From SAR116 cluster bacterium (GTDB taxonomy: Bacteria > Pseudomonadota > Alphaproteobacteria > Puniceispirillales > Puniceispirillaceae): a stretch of 6,365 nucleotides of DNA. Made by a program: the position numbers and the translations under genes. Below the pieces are notes generated by a model, which ran no database searches, was not told where the DNA came from, and saw nothing but the letters and a program-made list of their open reading frames with translations. Location: positions 1 to 6,365 of the forward strand of contig SHBC01000064.1 of NCBI GenBank assembly GCA_004213025.1. Direction: 5' to 3'. Below are positions 5,646-6,365 of the stretch, piece by piece. Within the stretch, counting starts at the first letter, position 1; every line of letters starts with the position of its first letter.

Positions 5646-6365
5646 ATGTCTGCCGTCCTCAACCTGACCATTCCCTTCTTTGCCCTGATCTTCCTCGGCA
5701 TGTTCTGCCGGGGCATCGGGTTCGTTGATCAGCGCGACGCCAGGATGATGGCGAAATACGCATTTTTCGTCGCCATGCCGACGATGGTGTTCGTCAAGAT
5801 CGGCGCCGGCAGCGCGCTCGATTTCCTGAACTGGGGCTTCATCTGGCGCTACGAGCTGGCGACCGCGCTTGTCTTCGTGCTGTCGGCGCTGGTCGCACGG
5901 CCACTCTTTTCGCTTTCACGGCTGGAAAGTGGCATTTTCGGGCTCAACGCCGCCTATCCGAATTATGGCTATATCGGCGTGCCGCTGGCCATTCTGGCGC
6001 TTGGCGACAGGGCGGCGCTGCCGCTGGCGCTGATCCTGGCCATGGATACGGTCGTTCTTCTTGTCCTGACAGGCTGGTTCGCCACGCCTGGTGCCGGGAC
6101 GGACGGCGCGGCGCTTGGCAAAACCCTGTGGAAGGCGCTTGTCACAGTTGCCAAGAATCCGCTGCTGATCTCGGCTGTGCTGGGCCTGATCTATGCGGCA
6201 AGCGGGGTGACAAGCCCGGTCATGCTGGCGGCGCTTCTTGACATGATTTCGGATTCCGCGGCGCCGGTGGCGCTGTTCGCGCTTGGCGCGACGGTTTATG
6301 GCCAGCCTCTGAAAAACGCGCTTGGCGAGCTGGCCACCATCAGCGTGGCGCGGCTGATCATCCAT
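5646..6365 (+). CDS. AEC-family transporter, C-terminus cut by window edge
   Basis: The frame runs 240 codons from ATG 5646 to the right edge without a stop. The protein begins MSAVLNLTIPFFALIFLGMF, a hydrophobic first membrane segment, and continues with alternating hydrophobic helices. The segment AAYPNYGYIGVPLA (about 102-115) is typical of the auxin efflux carrier (AEC, TC 2.A.69) family, as are the KNPLLIS stretch and the later PVALFALGATVYG. Bacterial members are inner-membrane transporters, some for malonate or other organic anions; the substrate here is unknown. The family is usually about 310 residues, so roughly 70 residues are missing. No other start codon lies between an in-frame TGA (5613-5615) and this ATG. 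No Shine-Dalgarno is visible. A TTGACC (5612-5617) with AACTTT 17 bp later would place a transcript start near the ATG, so a leaderless message is possible but weakly supported. Confidence 0.9.
   Translation, partial: MSAVLNLTIPFFALIFLGMFCRGIGFVDQRDARMMAKYAFFVAMPTMVFVKIGAGSALDFLNWGFIWRYELATALVFVLSALVARPLFSLSRLESGIFGLNAAYPNYGYIGVPLAILALGDRAALPLALILAMDTVVLLVLTGWFATPGAGTDGAALGKTLWKALVTVAKNPLLISAVLGLIYAASGVTSPVMLAALLDMISDSAAPVALFALGATVYGQPLKNALGELATISVARLIIH

Noticed and set aside
5916..6365. Minus-strand frame reaching the right edge
   Set aside because: Its translation is Arg/Gln-rich and motif-free, while the plus strand over the same bases reads as a hydrophobic AEC transporter with a typical family segment.

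Overview
The window looks like a GC-rich alphaproteobacterial chromosome segment, by eye a little over 60% G+C. A marine lineage is possible. This rests on codon use, on the protein variants seen (a PlcP-type metallophosphoesterase next to a DAG-glycosyltransferase-like GT4 enzyme) and on a PHO-box array. The taxon is an inference; no rRNA or other marker is present.

Left part, minus strand (1-2047): glucose-6-phosphate isomerase (pgi) is followed after 4 bp by a GTG-started gene that runs off the left edge. The second gene encodes a DUF429-like protein with a probable RNase H-type fold. The two probably share a transcript. A 101-bp divergent gap (2048-2148) separates pgi from a plus-strand gene for a renalase-like FAD-dependent amine oxidase-fold protein. 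That protein carries an unusual in-frame run of four near-identical pentapeptides.

Centre, plus strand (3184-5557): this is the most interesting part. The gap in front of the metallophosphoesterase gene holds five 7-bp PHO-box-like units spaced exactly 11 bp apart (3236-3286). Downstream is a two-gene operon with a 4-bp GTGA overlap. The first gene encodes a PlcP-like phospholipase C. The second encodes one polypeptide that joins an N-terminal GT4 glycosyltransferase (Agt-like) to a complete C-terminal DgkA-type diacylglycerol kinase with all recognised catalytic residues. The inferred role is membrane lipid remodelling in phosphate starvation: PlcP releases diacylglycerol (DAG) from phospholipids, the glycosyltransferase turns DAG into a phosphorus-free glycolipid, and the fused kinase could return DAG to phosphatidic acid. 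PlcP/Agt remodelling is known. The covalent GT-DgkA fusion, which puts two competing fates of the same DAG on one membrane protein, is the feature most worth following up.

Right part (5558-6365): an 88-bp gap holds one further, imperfectly spaced PHO-box-like site. It is followed by an AEC-family transporter gene that runs off the right edge. There are no tRNA or rRNA genes, insertion sequences or CRISPR arrays, and no convincing intrinsic terminators.
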